In this document: positions 45,396 to 56,560 of the stretch, piece after piece
Layout of the letters: every line of letters starts with the position of its first letter
Numbering within the stretch: the first letter of the stretch is position 1
DNA from: Stenotrophomonas nitritireducens
GTDB lineage: Bacteria; Pseudomonadota; Gammaproteobacteria; Xanthomonadales; Xanthomonadaceae
Assembly: GCF_001700965.1 (NCBI RefSeq)
Contig: NZ_CP016756.1
Coordinates: 1,240,001-1,304,000 of the forward strand
DNA length: 64,000 nt
Reading direction: 5' to 3'
Made by a program: the position numbers and the translations under genes
The notes under the pieces: model-generated
What the model saw: only the letters and a program-made list of their open reading frames with translations
The model's database searches: none
Told to the model about the DNA's origin: nothing

Positions 45396-45527
45396 ATGTT
45401 CCGCAAGATATTGATCGGGATGCTTGGATTTTTCGCCGTCTGCGTACTCGCCGCTGCGGGTTACCGCGTTGGTCAGCAGCTTGCCGGGCACGACGGTGGA
45501 ACAACCGGCAACGCGCAACAACGCTGA
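45396..45527 (+). CDS. Small single-helix membrane protein
   Basis: A 43-residue frame starting MFRKILIGMLGFFAVC, with one hydrophobic segment (about residues 4-23) and a short hydrophilic tail GQQLAGHDGGTTGNAQQR. It is too short for confident calling and its ribosome site is weak. The positive N-terminus followed by a clean helix is typical of real small membrane proteins. Confidence 0.4.
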   Translation: MFRKILIGMLGFFAVCVLAAAGYRVGQQLAGHDGGTTGNAQQR

Positions 45528-45546
45528 AACCGGTTGAGCACGGCCG

Positions 45547-46053
45547 TCACCGACAAGGCGTGCCCTGCATCTCAAGCTTGGCCGAATACGCCGGCAACGC
45601 CGCCAGACGACCCGCCGCCGCCTGCGCCTTGGCATCTTCAAGATAGACGCGGCTCTGGCCCTGCCCATCCAGTGCCACCTGCTGCCCGGCCGGCTTGCGC
45701 CAGACCTCGATCACTGCGTGCTGCGAACTGCAGCTAGCCGAGGGAATGCGCGCCACTTCGTTGAGCTTCCAACCACCCGCTTCGCTGGGATTGACCTTGC
45801 CGGCATCCAGAAATACCGCGCGTGGCTGGCATTGCGCGCTGGTCCGCACCAGCTGCATGTCGTATGGCTGCGCCGCCGTACCGGTAAAGCGGCCTTCGAT
45901 GCGGGTACAGGCTTCGGGAATCTGCCGCACGGTGTGCACAGCGCCTGTTGCCTGCGCCGTGGCTGCCGGGCGCTCGATCTCGGGTTTGGCGGTAGCCGCC
46001 CACAACGGCAACGGCAGCATGGCCGCAACGGCAAGGACCAGCAGGGTTTTCAT
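45547..46053 (-). CDS. Exported hypothetical protein
   Basis: A 168-residue protein with a signal peptide (MKTLLVLAVAAMLPLPLWA) and a periplasmic domain containing five Cys (RIPEACTRIEGRF-like QIPEACTRIEGRF, SAQCQPRAVFLD, SASCSSQHAVIEVWR, GTPCR), possibly disulfide-linked. I do not recognise the family. It is convergent with the 43-residue frame and divergent from hppA. Confidence 0.7.
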   Translation of the reverse strand: MKTLLVLAVAAMLPLPLWAATAKPEIERPAATAQATGAVHTVRQIPEACTRIEGRFTGTAAQPYDMQLVRTSAQCQPRAVFLDAGKVNPSEAGGWKLNEVARIPSASCSSQHAVIEVWRKPAGQQVALDGQGQSRVYLEDAKAQAAAGRLAALPAYSAKLEMQGTPCR

Positions 46054-46296
46054 CGGCAGCGCTTCCAGTTGAACAGGTGGCCGACGTTGCCACGGCCCCA
46101 CTGAACGGCGCGGCAAGAAGGCAGCCGCTGGCGGTGGAGACAGCTGCCAGTCATACTCGGGCCGCCTCAGAGTGTTTGAACACAGCGACACGTACCACAG
46201 CCGCATGCGGCCCGGGTCTGTTCCAGTGCTTCGATCTACCCGGCGTGTCCCCGCTTCATCCACGGCTGGATGGCATCCACCAACGCTGGAGGGGTC

Positions 46297-48324
<2,028 letters not shown>

Positions 48325-48584
48325 TCGAAGCCTGCTGCGCGCGGCACCTTCGCCCTTCCCCCGCTCGCGGGGAAGGGAACGGGATGGGGGGCGCCGCAGG
48401 CGCAGATAAAGATCATCAATATTGTCGCGTTGCTGCTGGTGCCATTGCGCTGATCGAAGCCGATTGCACACGGCACCTTCGCCCTTCCCCCGCCTGCGGG
48501 GGAAGGGAACGGGATGGGGGCGCCGCAGGCGCAGATAAAGATCATCAATATCGTGGCGTTGCTATTGGTGCCACTGCTGTAATC

Positions 48585-48778
48585 CACGCTAACAGCGAAA
48601 AGCTGCCCTCACCCCAACCCCTCTCCCGCATGCGGGAGAGGGGCTCTTGTATCCAGCGGTGGAGAGGCCGGAAGGTGCGCGGAGCCGTCCAACGGTGAGC
48701 AGCACTTGTGGGAGCGGCGTAAGCCGCGAAGCTGAAGCGAAGTCAGCCACCAGTAAAGCTGGTCTGCTAGACCACCAC
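48585..48778. repeat. CCCTCTCCC dyad and REP after hppA
   Basis: CCCCTCTCCCGCATGCGGGA with GAGGGG (about 48614-48645) is the second half of the CTTCTCCC-type element, and a single REP lies at 48706-48732. No gene is supported. Confidence 0.8.
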
Positions 48779-49447
48779 TCAACGCGGGCGCTTCACCGCA
48801 TACACCCGGCCGTCATCGCCGCCACCGCAGTAAAACAACTCGCCGCCATCCGATTCCAGACCGCTGACACTGATGTTGCCCGGCATCTGCAGGCGCTCCA
48901 ACACCTCGCCGGTAGCCACCTCCAGGCGACGGATATCACTCTGCCCGGCTTCGCCAGTGGCATGCCAGAGCGCACCATCCACCCAGGTCACACCGGTGAC
49001 GAAACGGTCCGACTCGATCGTGCGCAGAATCGCGCCATTGGCCGGATCGATCTGGTGGATCTTGCGCTGCCGGTACTGCCCCACCCATAGACTGCCTTCG
49101 GCCCAGGCCATGCCCGAATCCGTGCCTGCGCCCGGCGCTGGAATCGAAGCCAGCACCTCACCACTACGTGGATCGATCTTGTCGATGCGTGCTTCGGCAA
49201 TCTGCCAAAGGTGGGTGCCATCGAATGCCGTGCCGGCATCGCACGGAACGGCCAGCGTATGCACCGGCTTGCCATTGCTCGGGTCGAACGCCACCAGCGC
49301 CGCACCGGTCGCCGCCCAGACATTGCGGCCATCGAAACTGACCCCGTTGATGGTGTTCGAGCCTGCGAAGGGGCCGTATTCGCGTAGCACCTCGGCTGGA
49401 TGCACGTTCTGCACGGCCCCGGTCGGATTCAAGGTTTGACTGTTCAT
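48779..49447 (-). CDS. Beta-propeller protein, glutamine cyclotransferase/YncE-like
   Basis: A 222-residue protein built of about five propeller blades with the pattern FDGRNVWAATG, LVAFDPSNGKPV, IDKIDPRSGEVL, IHQIDPANGAIL and IRRLEVATGEVL. The blades resemble glutaminyl-peptide cyclotransferase and YncE propellers. No signal peptide is seen, so it may be cytoplasmic. Its start is 48 nt after the stop of the TPR/winged-helix gene on the same strand; the two are probably one operon. The ligand is unknown. Confidence 0.7.
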   Translation of the reverse strand: MNSQTLNPTGAVQNVHPAEVLREYGPFAGSNTINGVSFDGRNVWAATGAALVAFDPSNGKPVHTLAVPCDAGTAFDGTHLWQIAEARIDKIDPRSGEVLASIPAPGAGTDSGMAWAEGSLWVGQYRQRKIHQIDPANGAILRTIESDRFVTGVTWVDGALWHATGEAGQSDIRRLEVATGEVLERLQMPGNISVSGLESDGGELFYCGGGDDGRVYAVKRPR

Positions 49448-49494
49448 CGCTGCATTCTCCTGGCATGTCCGCGTTTGGCTGCCTGCTGCCGACA

Positions 49495-50715
49495 CTAGTC
49501 AATCGGCAGCGCAGCGGGGAGTAACAAGATCGTCGTGAATCCGCTCAACGGCACCGAACGCCAACGCTGCGCACGACCGCGGCCGCTGGACTGCACCTGT
49601 GCGGCGGCCTCCAGCTCCGCCAGTGCCCGCTGTACGTTGCGCTGGCTGCTGCCCAAAGCCAGGGCCAGGGCCGAGGTGGACCAGGCAGCACCATCGCCCA
49701 GCAGCGCCAGCAACGCGCCCTGCTCGCCTTCAATGGGCGGCGCCAGCACCTTGACCTGCATCGCACCACACGGCGACAGCCGGAATCCCGTGGGCGTGGC
49801 CTCGATACCGGCCTGTGCAGCGATCAGCCCGCGCAGGCGCCCTATTTCCACCCGCAGCCGTACCCGCATGGTGTCGTCGCTGTGGGGCATGCCGAACACA
49901 CGGGTGATCAGCACATCACGATCGACTGCGCCCGGCCACGCCTCGCCCAAGGTACGGACAAGCGCGAACAGCACCGGGCGCCTTGCCAGCGACTGCCAGC
50001 TGCTGCCCACTCTCACACCGCGCCGGCAGCCATCCACCACGCACGCACCGGAGGCCAACAACACCTGCACCTGATCGATACGCAGCAACTCATCGCTGCC
50101 TCCGCCAAGGCAGCGCGCTGCCGGCTGATCCAATCTGAAGCAGGCCTGCTCCACTTCCATCTGCAAAGCGGCGATACCGGCCGCCGCAGCCGCCGTCCGC
50201 GCACGTTCCAGCGCCGCCCGTGCCTGCAGCGGTTGCAGCCTGCGCAGTGCCAGTGTGGCGGCGGTCAGCTCGCTCATCGCCACCAGACCAGGCGGCAGCG
50301 GCCGGCCTTCCAACCGGCCCAGTGCAGCAGCGGCATCCTGCAGTTTTCCAAGCAGCAGCAGCCGCCGGGCCAGGATCAACCAGGCCTGCAACGCATTGGC
50401 GGTATCTCCCTGCGACTCCAGCTGCGCGGCAATCGCCAACAGTGGTTCGGACGCGCCACCGAGTTCGCGCAGCGCCAACGCTACCTCGGCTTCGGCCAGG
50501 CCGCAGCGCGCGCGCGCGACCAGCTCATGCGCACCAAAACTCCGCTGCGCGCGCCGCAGCAAGTCGCGTGCAAGCGACAGCTCGCCCAGTTGCGCCATGG
50601 CGATACCACGCAGCGCCAACGCGGGCGGATCGTCCCGCAAGGCAACGTGTTGCAGGGCAGTGAGCACATCGCCGGTGGCCAAAGCCCGGGCGGAGGCTGC
50701 GATAAGAGAATCCAT
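49495..50715 (-). CDS. TPR/winged-helix transcriptional regulator
   Basis: A 406-residue protein. Residues 1-200 are a TPR-like helical solenoid (LALRGIAMAQLGELSLARDLL and further helices). About 205-315 is an OmpR-like winged helix (RRPVLFALVRTLGEAW...DVLITRVFG...MRVRLRVEIGRLRGLI...ATPTGFRLS). The C-terminal 70 residues form a second winged helix (GALLALLGDGAAWSTSALALALGSSQRNVQRALAELE). Two DNA-binding modules in one chain is a notable layout. It is probably the local regulator of the following propeller gene. Ends at a TAG two bases before the 49.5-kb repeat-free gap. Confidence 0.75.
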   Translation of the reverse strand: MDSLIAASARALATGDVLTALQHVALRDDPPALALRGIAMAQLGELSLARDLLRRAQRSFGAHELVARARCGLAEAEVALALRELGGASEPLLAIAAQLESQGDTANALQAWLILARRLLLLGKLQDAAAALGRLEGRPLPPGLVAMSELTAATLALRRLQPLQARAALERARTAAAAAGIAALQMEVEQACFRLDQPAARCLGGGSDELLRIDQVQVLLASGACVVDGCRRGVRVGSSWQSLARRPVLFALVRTLGEAWPGAVDRDVLITRVFGMPHSDDTMRVRLRVEIGRLRGLIAAQAGIEATPTGFRLSPCGAMQVKVLAPPIEGEQGALLALLGDGAAWSTSALALALGSSQRNVQRALAELEAAAQVQSSGRGRAQRWRSVPLSGFTTILLLPAALPID

Positions 50716-51445
50716 GCGCGCAGGCTACCTGCCCGCATCGACCGATGCACTTTGCTGCATCCATTCGGGATCCAATGAATGACCACGGCAATCTGGGGAT
50801 CGAGTCGCTGCCAGCGCTGATGCCTCGAAGAGGAGCGGCGCAGGAGAGCCGCAACGAAAGCCGCTGTTCTCCGCCTGTTGGTCCGAACGGAGAAATCCGT
50901 TCCCCAGATGTTCGCAGACGCTTGCCGCTGCCTGCCCCCGCCGACGAGGCAAACGAAGCATCGTCTTCACCGGCTTGTCAGCCCGCCCGCAGGCGCTGCG
51001 ACGGCCAAAGGCGGCCCCGCTCGGGCCGGCCTGCTCCACCCGTAACAGCGGTACTGGTCAGCCGTTCCGCGCAAGGACGTCCCTGCTGCCGGAATACGCC
51101 GATGCACCAACTGGCGCGCCACCCCGCCGCACCTGTACCTGTACCTGTACCTGTACAGGTTCGGCACTGCCCGTCTCCAGAGGGGCAGCCCTGCACGGAA
51201 GTGCCAGCAGGCCCAGGGCTGTTGGCGAGACATGCCCGGAACCAAGCCCATGAAGCCCGCCCTCCAAGCAGCTGCCTCACTCTGATCGGGTACTTCGGTA
51301 ATGCGAATCGTTCTCGAATTTACCCGGACGTGACGCCGTTCACCTCACCGCCCAAGCTTGCGCACACCATCGTTTGGTGCGCCGCAATAGTCGTGGGCGT
51401 AGAATGGCCCTCTTTTTCAACCAACAACGATTCGGAGTCAGCGCA
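50716..51445. other. 730-bp gap upstream of ppa
   Basis: No credible gene; the open frames here are Arg/Pro-rich and lack homology I recognise. It holds a CCTGTA hexamer tract (51131-51160) that forms a self-complementary end (CCTGTACAGG) and, close to ppa, a possible -10 TAGAAT (51400-51405). The minus-strand stretch near 50.8-50.9 kb looks like degenerate coding DNA but is too short to name. Confidence 0.5.
51400..51405 (+). promoter_or_regulatory. Possible -10 element of ppa
   Basis: TAGAAT lies 40 bp before the ppa start, ahead of a CTCTTTTTCAACCAAC leader. The -35 region is not clear (TTTGGTGC at non-ideal spacing). Confidence 0.35.
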
Positions 51446-51991
51446 ATGGGCCTGAAACTGGTCTCGCCGGGCAAGAACCCGCCGGAAGAAATCAACGTCA
51501 TCGTCGAGATCCCGAAGGATTCGGAGCCGGTGAAGTACGAAATGGACAAGGAAAGCGGCGCGATGTTCGTCGACCGCATCCTGTCCACCCCGATGCGCTA
51601 CCCCTGCAACTACGGCTTCGTGCCGCAGACCCTGTGCGGCGACGGCGACCCGGCCGACGTGCTGGTGGTGCTGCCGCTGCCGCTGGTCCCGGGCTCGGTG
51701 GTGCGTTGCCGTCCGGTCGGCGTGCTGAAGATGAGCGATGAGGCCGGCAGCGACGAGAAGATCCTGGCCGTGCCGGTCGCCAAGATCTTCAGCGGCTACG
51801 CCCATGTCGAAGACATCGCCCAGGTGTCCAGCCACTGGCTGGAGCGTATCGGCCACTTCTTCGAGCATTACAAGGATCTGGAGAAGGGCAAGTGGGTCAA
51901 GATCGAAGGCTGGGGCGACGCTGCTGAAGCCAAGCGCATCCTGGTCGAAGCACACAAGAGCTACCTCGCTACCCAGGAACAGGACGTCTGA
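51446..51991 (+). CDS. ppa: Inorganic pyrophosphatase (soluble, family I)
   Basis: A 181-residue enzyme hydrolysing PPi to 2 Pi. Metal and substrate residues appear in EIPKDSEPVKYEMDKESG, RYPCNYGFVPQTLCGDGDPADVLV and VPVAKIFSGY. Start set at MGLKLVSPGKNPPEE, after a GATTCGGAG ribosome site. It competes with hppA and pfp for the PPi pool, so its proximity is metabolically meaningful. A strong terminator follows. Confidence 0.96.
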   Translation: MGLKLVSPGKNPPEEINVIVEIPKDSEPVKYEMDKESGAMFVDRILSTPMRYPCNYGFVPQTLCGDGDPADVLVVLPLPLVPGSVVRCRPVGVLKMSDEAGSDEKILAVPVAKIFSGYAHVEDIAQVSSHWLERIGHFFEHYKDLEKGKWVKIEGWGDAAEAKRILVEAHKSYLATQEQDV

Positions 51992-52091
51992 TTGGCCCTG
52001 CGTACGGTCGTAATACCGGGCCCTGCGCAGCGACAACCATCACGTTTTCCTAGTAGAGGGCATGACCCTTTGCCAGCGAGCAGCTACATTG

Positions 52092-52120
52092 ACAGGCCGG
52101 TTTCCGGCCTGTTTTTTGTT
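52092..52120 (+). terminator. Rho-independent terminator after ppa
   Basis: ACAGGCCGG/CCGGCCTGT, a 9-bp stem with loop TTT, followed by TTTTTTGTT. Confidence 0.9.
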
Positions 52121-52152
52121 CGGATTTTGCGTTTTGTCCAAGGGGAAATGTC

Positions 52153-53268
52153 TTGCGAATCCTGTTAGTCGGCGGCGAAGCCAGCCTGTCGGCCGAGCTG
52201 CTTGAGTACATCGGCGATCTCGGCGACGAGTGGGAAGTAGAGTCGGTCCCGGACGGCAGTGCCGCCATCGTAGCGGTGTCCTCCGCAACCATCGATGCGG
52301 TCATCGTGGCCCCGGTACTGCCCGACCTGGCCCCGGCCACCCTGCTCGGCCAGATCCGGACCCTGCGCCCGGAAACCATCCGCATCGCCCTGATCGATGG
52401 CGACAACAGCCAGCGCGTGCCATCGGCACGGATCATTGGCGTGGCCCATCGTTTCCTGCCGCTGCCGCTGCCGCCGGAAGTGCTGCTTGAGGCGCTGACC
52501 AGCCTGGAAGAGCTGCGCGAGCTGCTGGACAGCCCGCGCCTGCGCCAGGCCATCGGCCGCATCGAGAAGCTGCCCTCGCCGCCGCACCTGTATCTGAGCC
52601 TGATGCATGCGCTGGAAGACGACGAGGAAAGCAACGCGGCCGAAATCGCCAAGCTGGTGGCGGCCGACCCGGCCATCGCCGCCAAGGTGCTGCAGCTGTC
52701 CAATTCGGCGTTCTTCAACAACGGCCGCGCGATCTCCGACCTGCGCGGCGCGGTGACCCGGCTGGGCATGGCGACGCTGCGGGATCTGGTGCTGGCCAGC
52801 GAGGTGTTCGCGCTGCCGGGCATGTCCGGTCCCGACCGCAACGCGATGCAGTCGCGGGCGCTGCTGGCCTCGCGCCTGGCCGCCAAGATGCTGCCGGCGT
52901 CCAGTGCCGAGCTGGGCTCGACGGCGGCGTTGCTGGCCGACATCGGCCTGCTGCTGCCGGGCGTGCGCGACGAGCGCCAGCCGGCCGACGCTGAAGAAAC
53001 CCGTCCCGGCCATGCCGAAGCCGGCGCCTATCTGATGGGCCTGTGGGGCCTGCCGATGCCAATCATCGAAGCCGTCGCTTTCCAGCTGCAACCGGGCCGC
53101 TCCAACGTGCGCAGTTTCTGGGTGGCCGGTGCCGTCCACGTGGCTACCGCGCTGGCCTCCGGCACGGCGGTGGACGAGCAGTACCTCGCCAATGTCGGCG
53201 TGCTGCCCAAGCTGGAGCAATGGCGCGCGATAGCCGATGAAATGATGGGCTTGAGCGTCGACGCCTGA
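52153..53268 (+). CDS. HDOD protein with degenerate receiver domain
   Basis: A 371-residue protein starting at TTG (LRILLVGGEA), supported by AAGGGGAAA 8 nt upstream. Residues 1-120 have the receiver fold, but the acidic pocket is lost: GGE replaces the usual DDE at 7-9 and Ala53 stands where the phospho-Asp should be (AVIVAPVLPD). So it should not be phosphorylated. About 125-330 is an HDOD domain (LPSPPHLYLSLMHALED, VLQLSNSAFFNNGRAISDLRGAVTRLGMATLRDLVL) of the HD superfamily without a complete HD pair. HDOD proteins act in signalling networks. Likely a protein-interaction hub. Confidence 0.85.
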   Translation: MRILLVGGEASLSAELLEYIGDLGDEWEVESVPDGSAAIVAVSSATIDAVIVAPVLPDLAPATLLGQIRTLRPETIRIALIDGDNSQRVPSARIIGVAHRFLPLPLPPEVLLEALTSLEELRELLDSPRLRQAIGRIEKLPSPPHLYLSLMHALEDDEESNAAEIAKLVAADPAIAAKVLQLSNSAFFNNGRAISDLRGAVTRLGMATLRDLVLASEVFALPGMSGPDRNAMQSRALLASRLAAKMLPASSAELGSTAALLADIGLLLPGVRDERQPADAEETRPGHAEAGAYLMGLWGLPMPIIEAVAFQLQPGRSNVRSFWVAGAVHVATALASGTAVDEQYLANVGVLPKLEQWRAIADEMMGLSVDA

Positions 53269-53301
53269 GCCTGGCCTGCAGCACTCGCGGGACAGGAATT
53301 G

Positions 53302-53335
53302 AATGACAACGGCCGCATCTGCGGCCGTTGTCATT
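53302..53335. terminator. Terminator after HDOD gene
   Basis: AATGACAACGGCCGCA pairs with TGCGGCCGTTGTCATT, a perfect 16-bp stem with a 2-nt loop centre; usable in both directions. Confidence 0.88.
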
Positions 53336-53403
53336 TGTGCGGGTCGAACGCGGGTAGCCTTGCGAAGGCTGCCGCTTTTTGCGGTTATGCCTGGTTTCGC
53401 CTG

Positions 53404-53433
53404 ATCCCGGGTGCGCTGTGCTTACCCGGGCTA
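53404..53433. repeat. CCCGGGTGCGC palindromic element
   Basis: Reads CCCGGGTGCGCTGTGCTTAC followed by CCCGGGCTACG. Third copy of the element seen near 14336-14366 and, inverted, at 24669-24698. Confidence 0.8.
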
Positions 53434-53507
53434 CGGCCTGGGCGGGTTGCGGGAGATTGCACGCCGATCGTGATGCGATTGCAGTCTTCACTGATCCACG
53501 CAAAGAA

Positions 53508-53535
53508 AAAGGGTGGGCCTTGCGGCCCACCCTTT
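53508..53535 (-). terminator. Terminator of the TonB-dependent receptor gene
   Basis: AAAGGGTGGGCC/GGCCCACCCTTT, a 12-bp stem with 4-nt loop. On the minus strand it is followed by TCTTTG, and it lies 27 nt past the receptor stop. Confidence 0.88.
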
Positions 53536-53561
53536 GTCATGCATCACAGTGCTTCGATGGA

Positions 53562-56498
53562 TCAGAAGCGCTGGTTGTACTGGATGAACAGGAAGCGGTC
53601 GTAGTCCAGCATCGGATCGATCTGCGAAGCGCTGCTGTTGGTCACCGAATAGGTGATCGGCGGCTGCTTGTCGAACACGTTGCGGGCACCGACAGTCACG
53701 CTGCCATCCCACGGAGCCTGCCAGGTGACGGACACGTCGTGGTACACGATGGCACCCTTCTTGTTCGCACCTTCACCGCCGCCCCAGCCACCGTTCGGCG
53801 TCTGGTAGTTCGGCTCGTTGCACTCCACGCCATCGTCGTAGCAGTAGTCGCGGAAGCCGCCGTAGTAGCGCATGCCCCAGTTAGCCGACAGCGTGTCCTT
53901 TGCCCAGTTCAGGCCCAGGGTTGCACGCACGCGCGGGAAGTTCCAGTAACCAGCGTAGTTGTCCCACTCGGCACCCTTGGTCGACTGCTGACGGTAGGCG
54001 GTCAGGTAGTTCGCATCGAGGTTGACGCCGAACGTACCGACGGCGGTTTCCGGCAGGCGGTAACGGACGCCGAAGTTGTAGCCTTCGGTTTCCAGCGAGC
54101 CAAGGTTTGCGTTACCACGGCTCAGGCTGGTGACCTGACCGGTGGTGGCATCACGACCGTACTGGTCGCAGAACTGCGCAACACCGTTCTGGTAGCACTG
54201 GCCCAGCACGTAGTTGGCGGACACGCCGGTGATCACATTATCAACAGTGATCTTGTACCAATCCAGCGAGACATCCAGACCCGGGACATAGCTCGGGCTG
54301 TACACCATACCCACGGTGCGGGTCTTGCTGGTTTCCGGCTGCAGCTGGTCGTTGCCCACGCCCGACTGGAACGCAGCATTGGCTTGCGTGTCACGTGCGG
54401 TGATCGGCTTGCCGGCGGCATCGGTCTGACGGTAGGTCGAAGCCAGGCCTTCGGACTGGCAACGTGCGGCAACACGGGCGTCGCTCAGCATGCCGAACTG
54501 CGCATCGCACGGATCGGTGAACTTGTCGAAGGTCTGCGAACCGCCACCGAAGGTGTCGTCCATGGTCGGGGCGCGGAAGCCTTCACCATAGGTACCACGC
54601 ACCAGCAGGTCGTTGATCGGACGCCAGGTCAGGCTGAACTTGCTGTTGATGGTGTCGCCGAACTTGTCGAAGTCCGAGTAACGGCTGGCGACATCCAACG
54701 ACAGTTCCTGCGCACCCGGCAGGTCCTTGAGCAGCGGGATCATGAATTCCAGGTAGAACTCATTGGCCTTGTACTTGCCCGACGCAGCGCCGGCAGCCAG
54801 GTCGGTGGTGTAACCGGCCGAGGACAATGCATCCGGGTGGTCGTAGCCGCTGACTTCGCGGTGCTCATAACCCGCAGCGAAAGCGAATTCACCTGCGTCG
54901 CCCGGCATGTCGAACAGACCACCGGTGATGTTGGCGAAGTACTGCTTGCTCTTGCTCTGCGAGGTCGCATTGAGCAGGGTGTTGATGTAGGTCAGTGCTT
55001 CCGGGGTAGCTGCCGAAGCACCGCCCAGCACGTCGAACGGCGTGCACTGGCCCAGCGCCGCATTGGTGCCCAATGCGATCGGGTTGGCAGACGTGCCGCA
55101 CTGTGCAACACCAGCGCTGTTGATGAACGACGGGCCCAGGGCCTTCTGCAGGGCCAGCAGGTTGATGTTGCCGCGTGCAGTTTCGGTGACGTCGTACTGG
55201 TTGTAGTTCAGGCCCACATCCCAGTCGAACGGACGATCGTTGAAGTCGAAGGTACCTTCCACGGCTGCGTCGAAGTGGAACGACTTGACGTTGTTCTCGC
55301 TGGTGCGCGGCAGTTCAAAAATACGACGGCCCCAGCCCAGGATATCCACACCCATCGGGTTGTAGAGGCTGTCCTTGCTCAGTGCGACCGGGAAGTTCTT
55401 CTGCGAGGTACCGGTCAGCGGGTAGCCGGCGATCTGACGCTTCGAGTCACGCTCGGAGTACATCACCGTCGACTTGAAACGCATGTTGTCGTTGATGTCG
55501 TAGGTGCCAGCGGCGAAGACCGACTTGTTCTCCGAACCCTGGTTCAACATCATCTGCTGGGTGGCGTTGTAGTAATCGTCGCCGTTGATCAGGTGATAGT
55601 TGGCCATGTCGCTGGAATCAGCACCCACGCCAATCGGGGTATCCCACGAACCCGTGTGGTTGATCGCCCAGGTGTTCGGGACCCAGACGCCCTTGGAGTT
55701 GTAAGCGCCGGCGCCGGCGGTGCCAGCGGCACGCGGATCGGTGAAACGGCCCCACGGGCCGGCCGGGCTCAGGCTGTCTTCAGCGTGGTTCGGGCCGGAA
55801 CCGTAACGGGTCAGCGCGCGGTCCTTTGCCCACACCGGATCTTCCTTGGTGTAGGAAGCGCCCAGCATGATCGACGAACGCTCGCCAACCGCGCCCAGCG
55901 TCAGGTTGTACTGGGTCTTGGCACCGTCGCCGCCGCTGTTCTGGCCGTAATAGACCGAAGCTTCAGCGCCTTCGAAGTCCTTGCGCAGAATGATGTTGAT
56001 CACGCCGGCGATCGCGTCGGAGCCGTAGATGGCGGAGGCGCCATCCTTCAGCACTTCGATGCGGTCGATCAGCGAGCTCGGGATGGTCGACATATCGGTG
56101 AAGCCAGCCAGGCTGGAGCTCCAACGCTTGCCGTTGACCAGCACCAGGGTGCGCATTTCACCCAGGTTGTACAGGTTGGCGTACTGGCCACCCTGCTCCG
56201 GGTTGGATGCCAGCACAGCAGCCTTGGAGAAGGTCTGGGTGCCCGACACGGTCAGGTTCTGCAGGATGTCGCCAACGCTGACAAGGCCCGAACGCTTGAT
56301 GTCCTCGGAGGACACAGTGAAGATCGGCTGGGCGGTTTCGACGTCTACCGAACGAATGCGCGAGCCGGTGACTTCCAGGCGATCAAGGGTGGTGGCACCG
56401 GCAGCAGCTTCCTGCGCCGACGCAAAAGAGGGGGTCAAGGCAATAGCAATGCCGGCCGGGAGCAAGCCCAACCGCACTGCAGAATTACGAAGCTTCAT
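53562..56498 (-). CDS. TonB-dependent outer-membrane receptor
   Basis: A 978-residue receptor. The signal peptide ends near FASAQ (about residue 29). The plug domain (about 40-170) has RLEVTGSRIRSVDVETAQPI, VLKDGASAIYGSDAIAGVINI and a TonB-facing N-terminus. The barrel continues with LTWRPINDLLVRGTYGEGFRAPT and ends in FIQYNQRF with terminal Phe. The type fits large xanthomonad receptors for sugars or peptides; the substrate is unknown. Start chosen at MKLRNSAVRLG, four codons inside the longest frame. It lies downstream of an AraC regulator (62-nt gap) on the same strand. Confidence 0.94.
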   Translation of the reverse strand: MKLRNSAVRLGLLPAGIAIALTPSFASAQEAAAGATTLDRLEVTGSRIRSVDVETAQPIFTVSSEDIKRSGLVSVGDILQNLTVSGTQTFSKAAVLASNPEQGGQYANLYNLGEMRTLVLVNGKRWSSSLAGFTDMSTIPSSLIDRIEVLKDGASAIYGSDAIAGVINIILRKDFEGAEASVYYGQNSGGDGAKTQYNLTLGAVGERSSIMLGASYTKEDPVWAKDRALTRYGSGPNHAEDSLSPAGPWGRFTDPRAAGTAGAGAYNSKGVWVPNTWAINHTGSWDTPIGVGADSSDMANYHLINGDDYYNATQQMMLNQGSENKSVFAAGTYDINDNMRFKSTVMYSERDSKRQIAGYPLTGTSQKNFPVALSKDSLYNPMGVDILGWGRRIFELPRTSENNVKSFHFDAAVEGTFDFNDRPFDWDVGLNYNQYDVTETARGNINLLALQKALGPSFINSAGVAQCGTSANPIALGTNAALGQCTPFDVLGGASAATPEALTYINTLLNATSQSKSKQYFANITGGLFDMPGDAGEFAFAAGYEHREVSGYDHPDALSSAGYTTDLAAGAASGKYKANEFYLEFMIPLLKDLPGAQELSLDVASRYSDFDKFGDTINSKFSLTWRPINDLLVRGTYGEGFRAPTMDDTFGGGSQTFDKFTDPCDAQFGMLSDARVAARCQSEGLASTYRQTDAAGKPITARDTQANAAFQSGVGNDQLQPETSKTRTVGMVYSPSYVPGLDVSLDWYKITVDNVITGVSANYVLGQCYQNGVAQFCDQYGRDATTGQVTSLSRGNANLGSLETEGYNFGVRYRLPETAVGTFGVNLDANYLTAYRQQSTKGAEWDNYAGYWNFPRVRATLGLNWAKDTLSANWGMRYYGGFRDYCYDDGVECNEPNYQTPNGGWGGGEGANKKGAIVYHDVSVTWQAPWDGSVTVGARNVFDKQPPITYSVTNSSASQIDPMLDYDRFLFIQYNQRF

Positions 56499-56560
56499 CA
56501 ATCTCTCCAAAGAGCTAAAACAAACGACAAAGTTAGCGGTGTGTTAAACACCCCTGAACG

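Noticed and set aside
50745..51455. A 236-codon frame upstream of ppa
   Set aside because: Arg/Pro-rich, contains the CCTGTA tract translated as Pro-Val repeats and ends inside ppa in another frame.
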